Assembly (NCBI GenBank): GCA_025966335.1
Contig: JAICRS010000007.1
Location: 1 to 27,261 of the forward strand
Direction: 5' to 3'
Source of the DNA: Nocardioidaceae bacterium
GTDB lineage: Bacteria; Actinomycetota; Actinomycetes; Propionibacteriales; Nocardioidaceae
DNA length: 27,261 nucleotides
Position 1 is the first letter of the stretch, and each line of letters opens with the position of its first letter. The notes beneath the pieces were generated by a model. The model was not told the origin of the DNA. It saw nothing but the letters and a program-made list of their open reading frames with translations, and did no database searches. Below, piece by piece: positions 7,498-13,521 of the stretch. A program made the translations under genes and the position numbers.

Positions 7498-8898
7498 ATG
7501 GCCACACGCATCACCTCACGCCGCAAGGCGCCGTACCTGGCTGTGCTCTCCCTGGCGGTGGTGCCGCTGCTGCTGACCGCCGGGGCGCCGACCGTCGACC
7601 CGTCGCCGGCCGTCGCCCGGACCGGCCCGGTCGTGACCGAGCCGGTCACCCCGGCGGTGAGCCGGTCCAACGCCCGGTTCGCGCTGCTCGAGCAGGTGGA
7701 GAGCCCGGAGTCGGTCGTCGCGCTGCGCGTCGCAGCCGAGGAGCAGGCGACCAGACGCGGGGTCAAGGTCTCCGGCCCGAAGGGGACACGGGTGTGGACC
7801 GCGAGCGCGATGAGCGACCACGGCGTACCCAGCGCCGCCGAGCGGGCCTACCGGAACGCGGCCCGGATCATCAGCCGTACCGACCCGGCATGCCAGCTGC
7901 CCTGGACGCTGCTCGCCGGCATTGGACGGGTGGAGTCCGACCACGGCCGGTACGGCGGGTCGGTGCTGGGCACCGACGGGGTCTCGCACCCGTTGATCAT
8001 CGGCGTCCAGCTCAACGGCGCCGGACCGGTGGCGGCGATCCGCGACACCGACAACGGCAAGCTCGACAAGGACCGGGTCTGGGACCGGGCGGTCGGGCCG
8101 ATGCAGTTCATCCCGTCCACCTGGGCGTTCGCGGCCCGCGACGGCGACGGCGACGGCAAGTCGTCCCCGAACGACCTGGACGACGCCGCGCTCGCCGCCG
8201 GGGCGTACCTCTGCTCCGGATCGGGCAGCGTCCTCGGCGACGTGGCGATGGCAGCCGCGATCTACCGCTACAACCAGGACGACTACTACGTGGCGCTGGT
8301 GATGGCGTTCGAGCGCGGCTACCGCACCGGCGTCTTCGTGATGCCGCCCCCGCCGGTGGTCGAGGAGGAGCAGGAGCCGCGCCGCAAGAAGAAGGACCGG
8401 GACGGCAAGCGCACGGACGCACAGCGTGATCGCGTCCGGGACCGGGACCGGGGTACGACCTCGGACGCGACCCAGGACACGAAGTCGCAGCCGAAGCCGG
8501 ACGCTACGCCGACCACCAAGCCGACGCCGAAGCCGACGACGAGTCCCACGCCGACCCCGAAGCCGAAGCCGACGCCGTCGCCGTACCCGAAGCCGACTCC
8601 GGAACCGACGACACCTCCGGAGCCGGATCTGGTCCCCGTCAGCGGTGCCTTCGCCTCCTGCGGGACCGACACCTGGTGCACGGGAGGCACCACCCTCGAC
8701 CTCGGCCCGGTGGTGCTCGGCGCCGCGGCCGCCGACGACTTCGACGGCAACGGAACCACGGGCACCAACGCTGACGAGCTCGCCGGCCTGGCCGGCAAGG
8801 ACGTCACCCTGCTCGCGGAGAAGACGTCGACGGGCGTCGCCGTCGTCTACACGATCAACGGAATGACCTACCGGTTCGGCGACGGCACGCTGGCCTGA
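7498..8898 (+). CDS. Secreted modular lytic murein transglycosylase
   Basis: 466-aa exported peptidoglycan-cleaving enzyme. Residues ~8-30 are a hydrophobic signal or anchor after basic residues. The catalytic SLT/MltB-like domain covers about residues 110-290. WTLLAGIGRVESDHGRYGG carries the likely catalytic Glu146, VGPMQFIPSTWAFAARDGDGDG carries the family's M-Q-F-x-P-S-x-W motif plus an EF-hand-like Ca2+ loop, and AAIYRYNQDDYYV closes the fold. A basic segment (RRKKKDRDG) and a Thr/Pro/Lys-rich linker (~residues 325-380) follow. The last ~85 residues form a small separate domain with two cysteines, a second D-x-D-x-N-G loop and a YRFGDG end. I do not recognise that domain. The linker would suit passage through the cell wall. 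Confidence 0.88.
   Translation: MATRITSRRKAPYLAVLSLAVVPLLLTAGAPTVDPSPAVARTGPVVTEPVTPAVSRSNARFALLEQVESPESVVALRVAAEEQATRRGVKVSGPKGTRVWTASAMSDHGVPSAAERAYRNAARIISRTDPACQLPWTLLAGIGRVESDHGRYGGSVLGTDGVSHPLIIGVQLNGAGPVAAIRDTDNGKLDKDRVWDRAVGPMQFIPSTWAFAARDGDGDGKSSPNDLDDAALAAGAYLCSGSGSVLGDVAMAAAIYRYNQDDYYVALVMAFERGYRTGVFVMPPPPVVEEEQEPRRKKKDRDGKRTDAQRDRVRDRDRGTTSDATQDTKSQPKPDATPTTKPTPKPTTSPTPTPKPKPTPSPYPKPTPEPTTPPEPDLVPVSGAFASCGTDTWCTGGTTLDLGPVVLGAAAADDFDGNGTTGTNADELAGLAGKDVTLLAEKTSTGVAVVYTINGMTYRFGDGTLA
8505..8625 (+). repeat. Low-complexity CCGAAG/CCGACG repeat encoding the T/P/K linker
   Basis: A run of imperfect 6-bp units (CCGAAG, CCGACG, ACCAAG) encodes alternating Lys-Pro-Thr residues. It lies between the catalytic and C-terminal domains of the transglycosylase and could vary in length by slippage. 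Confidence 0.6.
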
Positions 8899-8948
8899 GC
8901 CGCCGGCCGGGGTGGTGCCGGCGACCCGCGCCGTGCTACGCCTGACCC

Positions 8949-9512
8949 ATGACCTCTGCTCGTGAGCTGATCCCCGTCGCCGCCGACCGGTTCTCCCACG
9001 CGGTGCACGGCGTGCCGGACGACCGCTGGGACGCGGCGACCCCCTGCGCCGACTGGTCGGTCCGCGACCTGCTCAACCACCTGGTCAGTGAGCACCTCTG
9101 GGCGCCGCCGCTGCTCGCCGGCCAGACCGTCGAGCAGGTCGGCGACCGCTTCGACGGCGACCTGCTCGGCGACGATCCCGCGGCGGCCTGGGACCGGGCG
9201 ATGGCGGCCTCGTTGCCGGCCTTCGCCGACGCGTCCGACGACCAGGAGGTGCACCTGTCGTTCGGGAGCGTGCCCGTGGAGGAGTACGCCAGCCAGATGC
9301 TGGTGGACCTCACCGTGCACTGCTGGGACCTCGCCCGGGGCGCGGGCCTCACCGAGAAGCTCGATCCGGGCACCGTGGAGAAGTCCCTCGAGTACGCCCG
9401 CACGCACACCGACCAGTACGCCGCCAGCGGTCTGTTCGCGCCGGCGGTCGAGGTGTCCGGTGAGGACCCGCAGGACCTGCTCCTCGGGCTGCTTGGCCGC
9501 GATCCGGGTTAG
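8949..9512 (+). CDS. TIGR03086 family protein (mycothiol-dependent maleylpyruvate isomerase-like, DinB fold)
   Basis: 187-aa cytoplasmic four-helix protein. The N-terminal pattern PDDRWDAATPCADWSVRDLL followed by NHLVSEH is the signature of the TIGR03086 actinobacterial family, related to MDMPI and DinB metalloenzymes. The later LVDLTVHCWDLARG supplies another family His. In such proteins three His/Asp/Glu residues bind metal; here His after NHL and His in VHCWDL are candidates. Relatives are thought to be mycothiol S-transferases, but the substrate is unknown. Its stop shares TTAG with the converging gene at 9509. Confidence 0.85.
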   Translation: MTSARELIPVAADRFSHAVHGVPDDRWDAATPCADWSVRDLLNHLVSEHLWAPPLLAGQTVEQVGDRFDGDLLGDDPAAAWDRAMAASLPAFADASDDQEVHLSFGSVPVEEYASQMLVDLTVHCWDLARGAGLTEKLDPGTVEKSLEYARTHTDQYAASGLFAPAVEVSGEDPQDLLLGLLGRDPG

Positions 9513-10039
9513 CCTCCGCGCGACGTGCGGGTCGCCCGACGTACGGCTCGCTCCGCCTTGCGCCGCTCCGCCTCGAGCACCTTGGCCGACCGGACCGGCC
9601 ACACGTAGGGCAGGTCGTCGGGTGTGTCCGGGAACAGCGGGCGGTAGTGGTCCGGATCCTTGCGGACCAGCGATGACTGGTGTCCGCGGTGGAACGCGTC
9701 GTCGCCGAGCCACGTCGGGAGTACGTCGGCAGCGCGCAGCTCGGCCTCGGAGCGGATCTCGGTGACCCCGGCCTCGCGGAGGTCAGCGGTGATCGTGTCC
9801 GCGCAGGTGTCACCGAAGCCGAGCTCGGTCCACACCTCGCAACAGGTCAGGCCGTACCGCCCGAGCGCCTCCTCGTGACCCTTCCACATGAGTACGGCGG
9901 GGTGGTTGCCCCAGCCATAGCCGGAACGGGTCAGTGCCCGCACGACCTGGATCACCTCGACCCGTTGCTTGCCGAGACGCTTCGTGTCTAGGGCGCGGGC
10001 GGAGCGCTCGAAATCGGGAAAGGGGAGGAACGTCTGCAT
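9509..10039 (-). CDS. MSMEG_6728 family protein (T4 endonuclease V-like pyrimidine-dimer glycosylase relative)
   Basis: 176-aa protein starting MQTFLPFPDFERSARALDTK, then RLGKQRVEVIQVVRAL and GWGNHPAVLMWKGHEEALGRYG, which is the conserved block of actinobacterial MSMEG_6728-like proteins. These are generally grouped with the pyrimidine-dimer DNA glycosylase / endonuclease V family, which would make it a UV-damage repair enzyme; that function is inferred. The C-terminal half contains FHRGHQSSLVRKDPDHYRPLF, also conserved. The ATG at 10039 has a good AGGAG about 10 nt upstream and starts at the conserved N-terminus. It diverges from the NERD gene, and its TAA stop overlaps the TAG of the converging gene at 8949-9512. 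Confidence 0.78.
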   Translation of the reverse strand: MQTFLPFPDFERSARALDTKRLGKQRVEVIQVVRALTRSGYGWGNHPAVLMWKGHEEALGRYGLTCCEVWTELGFGDTCADTITADLREAGVTEIRSEAELRAADVLPTWLGDDAFHRGHQSSLVRKDPDHYRPLFPDTPDDLPYVWPVRSAKVLEAERRKAERAVRRATRTSRGG

Positions 10040-10164
10040 CTCGGGACACTCCTGACCGGTTCGGGACTCGCAGCGGGTACCCGATGACAACGTTTTGATC
10101 ACTCGACCCCGCAATGTCTTTACCTTCCCTACCCTGTGGACAGGGAGCAAGTGAGGGAGGGGCG

Positions 10165-10755
10165 ATGGCTCGGGGTTCGGCGGGGAGTCTTCGGGTCCGG
10201 GATGCGATGTCGCTTCCGGAGAGCCACTGGAAGCAGTTCCGGAACGTGCGCTGGCCCGGGCGGTCCGATGCCCAGATCGACCATGTTCTGGTCGGCCCGA
10301 GCGGGGTCTACGTCATCCACTACCCGCCCTCCGAACCACAGGTGCGTGACGACGGCGGTGCCTGGTGCGAGCCCGAGGTGGCGCAGAGCTCGGAGGCGGC
10401 GCGTGCCGTGGCGGGCCTGCTGCTCCCGCGGTACCAGGCGACGGTCCGGCCGCTCGTCTGCTTCCTCTCCGACGACGCGCTCGCCGACGTGGTCGACGGC
10501 GTGACGATCACCTCTCGCCTCGCACTCGAGCACATCCTCCGGTCGTCGCCGGTGGTGCTGTCCACCTGCGAGGTGGCCGAGGTCTCCGGCATCCTGAACG
10601 GCCGGCTGGAGCCGGTTCCCTTGGTGGCACCGGAGTCATCCGCTCGCGGTGGTCTCCGCCGCCGGATGCTCGCCGGCGTGGCGGCAGCCGCCGTCGTCGG
10701 GGTCGGCGCCGCGTTCGGTCCGGAGTTCGCCGAGATCAGTCGGGCCTGGTTCTGA
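10165..10755 (+). CDS. Degenerate NERD-domain protein with C-terminal membrane anchor
   Basis: 196-aa protein. Residues ~20-110 resemble a NERD (nuclease-related) domain. WKQFRNVRWPGRSDAQIDHV carries the conserved I-D-H (Asp39), and LVGPSGVYVIHYP follows. Functional NERD nucleases of the PD-(D/E)xK type have E-x-K at the end of that strand (VIETK); here it reads H52-Y53-P54, so the catalytic Glu and Lys are missing. Near residues 166-185 a hydrophobic stretch after RRR looks like a single transmembrane helix, leaving a short outer tail. The ATG at 10165 has GAGGGAGGGG just upstream and is preferred over an in-frame start at 10114. It diverges from the repair-like gene and converges on a tRNA. 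Function unknown; probably a non-catalytic binding protein. Confidence 0.7.
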   Translation: MARGSAGSLRVRDAMSLPESHWKQFRNVRWPGRSDAQIDHVLVGPSGVYVIHYPPSEPQVRDDGGAWCEPEVAQSSEAARAVAGLLLPRYQATVRPLVCFLSDDALADVVDGVTITSRLALEHILRSSPVVLSTCEVAEVSGILNGRLEPVPLVAPESSARGGLRRRMLAGVAAAAVVGVGAAFGPEFAEISRAWF

Positions 10756-10785
10756 CCCTGGCGGTCGGGCGCGCTGACGTGCCGG

Positions 10786-10858
10786 TGCCCCAGGCCAGAG
10801 TCGAACTGGCGACCTTTCGCTTAGGAGGCGGCTGCTCTATCCACTGAGCTACTGGGGC
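10786..10858 (-). tRNA. tRNA-Arg (anticodon CCU)
   Basis: On the minus strand the 73-nt cloverleaf runs from 10858 to 10786. Acceptor stem GCCCCAG/CTGGGGC pairs perfectly, the D arm is GCTC-AGTGGATA-GAGC, and the anticodon loop CTCCTAA gives CCT, reading AGG (Arg). The T arm GCCAG-TTCGACT-CTGGC pairs perfectly and the discriminator is A. CCA is not encoded: the genome continues CCG. The anticodon stem is odd: GCCGC against GCGAA leaves the outer two pairs (C-A and G-A) unmatched. No integrase or att-like duplication is seen nearby. Confidence 0.93.
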
Positions 10859-11045
10859 CAGACGCAGTGACGATGTCCACGCCTGGTCGGGCGATGTCAG
10901 CGCGTCGGCGTACATCTTGCCACGGCCGCTTGTCGCGGCCCCCCGGTCCCCGCGTCGCTGCGCTGCCCGCCCGGGCCGCCTGGTCCGCCGCCGGGCTGCA
11001 GCAACCGGTCACCGTGACCTGCTCCGGTGAATCCGCCGGGCTTTG
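10859..11045. other. Intergenic region upstream of tRNA-Arg
   Basis: No convincing gene. It holds a 6-bp perfect hairpin, GGCCGC (10924-10929) / GCGGCC (10935-10940), and a short palindrome GGTCAC-C-GTGACC at 11007-11019 that echoes the core of the larger palindrome at 11046-11082. The tRNA promoter should lie here but I cannot place clear -35/-10 boxes. Confidence 0.6.
11007..11019. repeat. Short palindrome GGTCAC-C-GTGACC
   Basis: Perfect 6+1+6 palindrome sharing its core with the palindrome 40 bp further on. The flanks extend the symmetry only imperfectly. Confidence 0.6.
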
Positions 11046-11082
11046 CGTGCAGGAGCCGGTCACGGTGACCGGCTCCTGCACG
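11046..11082. terminator. 37-bp perfect palindrome, likely terminator of the repeat-protein gene
   Basis: Two 18-nt arms, each a perfect inverted copy of the other (CGTGCAGGAGCCGGTCAC and its complement), flank a single G at 11064. It starts 11 nt after the stop of the minus-strand repeat-protein gene, where a terminator is expected. As RNA it would be an exceptionally strong hairpin on either strand. There is no U tract, as is common for actinobacterial terminators. Confidence 0.6.
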
Positions 11083-11093
11083 GCAGGGATGCG

Positions 11094-11735
11094 CTAGAGC
11101 AGGTTCAGCGTCGTCGCCGCAGTGACGTCGCACAGCGGCTGGGCTTCGGGTGCCTGGTCGCAGAGTTCCTGGATGGGGCTGCCCTCGTCGTTGCCGTCGC
11201 CGGGTGGGGGGGGTGCGGGCGGGAACTCCTTGGTGGCGTCGCACAGGGGCTGGGCTTCGGGTGCCTGGTCGCAGAGTTCCTGGATGGGGCTGCCCTCGTC
11301 GTTGCCGTCGCCGGGTGTGGGTGGTGCGGGCGGGAACTCTTTGGTGGCGTCGCACAGCGGCTGGGCTTCGGGTGCCTGGTCGCAGAGCGGCTGGAGCGGG
11401 CTGGACGTGCCATCTTCCTCGTCCGGCTCCTGCGCGGAGACACAGTCCTCGTAGGCACGGTGGGCGTTCCGGCGGTCCTCCTGCGCCTGCCGGAAGTCGC
11501 GCTGTGCATCTTCCCGTGCCTGCTTGCCCTCGGCATCCTGACGGGACTGCTTGGCGTCGTCGAACCTGCGGTCCGCGGCCTCGGCGTCCTCTCGTTCCTG
11601 CTGACAGCTGTCAGCCTGATCGGCCGAGACGAAGCTGCTGGCCGGCGTACTCGCCGACACGGAGGCGACGGCGATGCCGGCGGCGACGGCGGGCGTGACC
11701 AGAGCGAGGAGCCCCAGTCTGACGAGACGTTTCAT
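11094..11735 (-). CDS. Secreted coiled-coil / Cys-Pro tandem-repeat protein, unknown function
   Basis: 213-aa predicted exported protein. Residues 1-~32 form a Sec signal (MKRLVRLGLLALVTPAVAAG, then an AxA-type site near ASVSAS). Residues ~40-100 are strongly charged and Gln/Arg/Asp/Glu-rich, likely a coiled coil. Residues ~117-203 are a tandem repeat of 37 residues: two full units (130-166 and 167-203) and a partial first one. Each unit carries CDQAPEAQPLC (Cys-x9-Cys), then KEFPPAPP and GDGNDEGSPIQ. There are eight cysteines in all, six of them in repeat pairs, so disulfides outside the cell are likely. The start may instead be GTG at 11741, which has AGGAG at ideal spacing and adds two residues. 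I do not recognise the family. Confidence 0.75.
   Translation of the reverse strand: MKRLVRLGLLALVTPAVAAGIAVASVSASTPASSFVSADQADSCQQEREDAEAADRRFDDAKQSRQDAEGKQAREDAQRDFRQAQEDRRNAHRAYEDCVSAQEPDEEDGTSSPLQPLCDQAPEAQPLCDATKEFPPAPPTPGDGNDEGSPIQELCDQAPEAQPLCDATKEFPPAPPPPGDGNDEGSPIQELCDQAPEAQPLCDVTAATTLNLL
11127..11410 (-). repeat. 111-bp tandem repeat inside the secreted protein gene
   Basis: The block beginning GTCGCACAG recurs at 11127, 11238 and 11349, exactly 111 bp apart. The first two units are nearly identical; the third diverges after about 40 bp. Unit length is a multiple of three, so copy-number change keeps the frame. Unit 1 contains a run of eight G (11206-11213) where unit 2 has GTGGGTGG. 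Confidence 0.92.
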
Positions 11736-11766
11736 AACCACTACGGACTCCTGTGCTCGCGAGGTT

Positions 11767-11782
11767 GCTGCCACGAGGCAGC
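11767..11782 (-). promoter_or_regulatory. 5' leader hairpin of the repeat-protein gene
   Basis: GCTGCC (11767-11772) and GGCAGC (11777-11782) pair perfectly around a 4-nt loop, about 30 nt before the start codon on the minus strand. It could be an mRNA leader stem-loop; a role is not known. Confidence 0.3.
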
Positions 11783-11919
11783 CCGGACGGTTCGCAGCTC
11801 CCGAGCGCAGCTCTCCCTCCAACGACGGGAAATCCGTTTCGTTACGCGCTGCCTCACCGACGAGCCCGCGGCCTGTGGAGAATCCGCCGACGCCGGCCCG
11901 TTCCGTCGGTCCGCCCGCC

Positions 11920-11937
11920 TAGCGTCCGACGCGTCGG
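11920..11937 (+). promoter_or_regulatory. -10 element and CCGACGCGTCGG palindrome upstream of DUF4262 gene
   Basis: TAGCGT at 11920-11925 is a good -10 candidate. It is followed at once by the perfect 12-bp palindrome CCGACGCGTCGG (11926-11937), which would cover the transcription start and is well placed as an operator. The start codon and ribosome site lie 25-32 bp further on. Confidence 0.4.
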
Positions 11938-11968
11938 GGTCGAGACGACCGATCCGTTGGAGGTAGCG

Positions 11969-12412
11969 ATGTGTTTGATGTGCCAGGGAATGTCTGCCCG
12001 GGAGGTGTTCGCGCTGATGCGCAGCCGCATCCTGGAGCACGGCTTCACGATGACGTTCGTCGAAGGAGAGGGGGACAAGAACCCACCGTTCGCCTACACC
12101 GTCGGACTGAGTCGGTGGGACCACCCTGAGGTGATCTGCTTCAACATGTGCCCGGAGTGCTCGGACCTGACGCTGACACCGATCGCCCGCGCGGTCATCG
12201 ACCGGGGTGATCGGTTCAGCGCAGGGTCCGACCTCGATCCGTTGTACGGGCCGGAGGAGTGGGGTGCCGAGATCCTCGAGTTTCCGGACTCCTCGACCCA
12301 TCTGCTTGACGCGAACCACTTCTACCGCAAGGCGGGCGGGCCGCCCGTGCCTGCGCTGCAGGTGCTGTGGCCGCGCTGTGTTCCGCTGCTCCGCGGTCAT
12401 CCATCACACTGA
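11969..12412 (+). CDS. DUF4262 domain protein
   Basis: 147-aa cytoplasmic protein. The central part FAYTVGLSRWDHPEVICFNM is the DUF4262 signature (FxYTxGL-x-x-x-x-HPE), and the ends fit that family's length. The N-terminus MCLMCQGMS carries a Cys-x2-Cys pair, and CPEC appears at about residue 70, so a metal site is conceivable (inference). The ATG at 11969 has GGAGG with about 5-nt spacing. The function of the family is unknown. The DksA-like gene follows 42 bp later in the same direction but has its own probable leaderless promoter. Confidence 0.82.
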   Translation: MCLMCQGMSAREVFALMRSRILEHGFTMTFVEGEGDKNPPFAYTVGLSRWDHPEVICFNMCPECSDLTLTPIARAVIDRGDRFSAGSDLDPLYGPEEWGAEILEFPDSSTHLLDANHFYRKAGGPPVPALQVLWPRCVPLLRGHPSH

Positions 12413-12442
12413 CCGGCCGACCGAGCCCGGGCAGGCAGGTGT

Positions 12443-12448
12443 CACGAT
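12443..12448 (+). promoter_or_regulatory. -10-like element (CACGAT) for leaderless DksA-like gene
   Basis: The A and T of CACGAT are 11 and 7 nt before the ATG at 12455. A GGAGGA directly touches the ATG, too close to act as a normal ribosome site, which favours a leaderless start. Confidence 0.35.
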
Positions 12449-12454
12449 GGAGGA

Positions 12455-12781
12455 ATGGAAACAGTCGCCGACCTGCTGCGCGCGAAGAAGGCTGAGATCG
12501 AGCTGCAGCTCAAGGGCATCGCGACGCCCGCGGAGGAACAGGGGTCGATCTCCTTCGGGAAGCGGGTCGGGGAGGGTACGTCGATGGCCGTCGACCGGCT
12601 GTCCCAGGTGGCCGTCCACGACAAGCTGCAGGTGACCCTCGCCGACATCGACCGGGCTCTGGCCAAGGTCGACGAGGGCAGCTACGGGGTCTGCGACATC
12701 TGCGGGGAACCGATCGGTGACGGGCGGCTGGAGGCACTGCCCTGGGCGGTCCGCTGCGTGCGCGACGCCGCCCGCCGCTGA
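12455..12781 (+). CDS. TraR/DksA C4-type zinc-finger-like protein with altered fourth ligand
   Basis: 108-aa protein of the short actinobacterial TraR/DksA group (RNA-polymerase secondary-channel or related regulators). Residues 1-75 form the helical coiled-coil hairpin, including VDRLSQVAVHDKLQVTLADID and ALAKVDEGSYG. The zinc finger begins with Cys80-x2-Cys83 (CDICGEPIGDGRLEALPWA), and the second half has Cys101 but reads CVRD instead of the expected C-x2-C, so the fourth cysteine is Asp104. Three Cys plus an Asp may still bind zinc, or the site may be lost. DksA proteins often keep function with incomplete zinc ligands. Family assignment is firm; target and regulon are unknown. Confidence 0.88.
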   Translation: METVADLLRAKKAEIELQLKGIATPAEEQGSISFGKRVGEGTSMAVDRLSQVAVHDKLQVTLADIDRALAKVDEGSYGVCDICGEPIGDGRLEALPWAVRCVRDAARR

Positions 12782-12853
12782 GCCGCAGCCTGCCGCTGAG
12801 CCGCCGCCGGGCACGGAGCAACGCGCTCGGCCACCGTTCACGAGAAGACCGGG

Positions 12854-13396
12854 TCAGCCGGCCCCGAACGCCTCGAGCATCCTCTCGGTGAACGCCGGCA
12901 GGTCATCCGGCTTGCGGCTGGTAGTGAGGTTGCCGTCCACGACCACCTGCTCGTCCACCCACTCGGCGCCGGCGTTGCGCAGATCGGTCTGCAGGCTCGG
13001 CCAGGAGGTCATCCGGCGTCCTCGCACCACGTCAGCCTCGATCAGGGACCACGGTGCATGGCAGATGGCGGCCACCGGCTTGCCGGCGTCGAAGAACCCG
13101 CGGACGAACTCGACGGCGTCCTTGTCCATCCGCAGCGCGTCCGGGTTCGCGACACCTCCGGGCAGCACAAGACCCGCGAAGTCGCCGGGGTCGGCTGCCG
13201 CCGCGGTCTGGTCGACGTCGAAGGTGTCTGCCTTGTCGAGGTGGTTGAACGCCTGCGCCTGCCCGGACCGTGGCGCGATCAGCTTCGGGGTTCCGCCGGC
13301 CTGCTCCACCGCCTTCCACGGTTCGGTCAGCTCGACCTGCTCGATGCCCTCGTTGGCGACGAGGAACGCAATCTGCTTGCCCTGAAGATCAGCCAT
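12854..13396 (-). CDS. DJ-1/PfpI family protein (type 1 glutamine amidotransferase fold)
   Basis: 180-aa cytoplasmic protein of the PfpI/YhbO-type DJ-1 superfamily, associated with stress protection, deglycase or chaperone activity. KQIAFLVANEGIEQVELTEP starts the fold. LVLPGGVANPDALR and the nucleophile elbow AAICHAPWSLIEA supply the conserved Cys-His (Cys in ICHAPW), and RRMTSWPSLQTDLRNAGAEW completes the family pattern. Glu in the first strand region (NEGIEQ) is the usual partner of the catalytic Cys. The ATG at 13396 is chosen for AAGGAG 7 nt upstream and the conserved start. It diverges from the FUSC gene across 125 bp. Confidence 0.9.
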   Translation of the reverse strand: MADLQGKQIAFLVANEGIEQVELTEPWKAVEQAGGTPKLIAPRSGQAQAFNHLDKADTFDVDQTAAAADPGDFAGLVLPGGVANPDALRMDKDAVEFVRGFFDAGKPVAAICHAPWSLIEADVVRGRRMTSWPSLQTDLRNAGAEWVDEQVVVDGNLTTSRKPDDLPAFTERMLEAFGAG

Positions 13397-13521
13397 GGTG
13401 CACTCCTTCACTCGAATCGTTCCCGGAGTGGTTACCGACCGTGCGGAGGGCAAACCCGTCCGTTGTTTGGGCTGGGACGAAACCGGGCAGAACAGGCGGG
13501 AGGAGAGGGGGTGGGTGAGCC

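Noticed and set aside
10821..11081. Minus-strand 86-codon open frame upstream of the tRNA
   Set aside because: It ends inside the tRNA, starts inside the palindrome, and has no ribosome site or recognisable sequence.
10786..11093. tRNA gene plus palindromes as the edge of an integrated element
   Set aside because: No integrase, no duplicated tRNA 3' end, and no composition change nearby.
11127..11410. Regularly spaced repeats resembling a CRISPR array
   Set aside because: Period is 111 bp with no unique spacers; the whole unit is repeated and lies in frame in a coding region.
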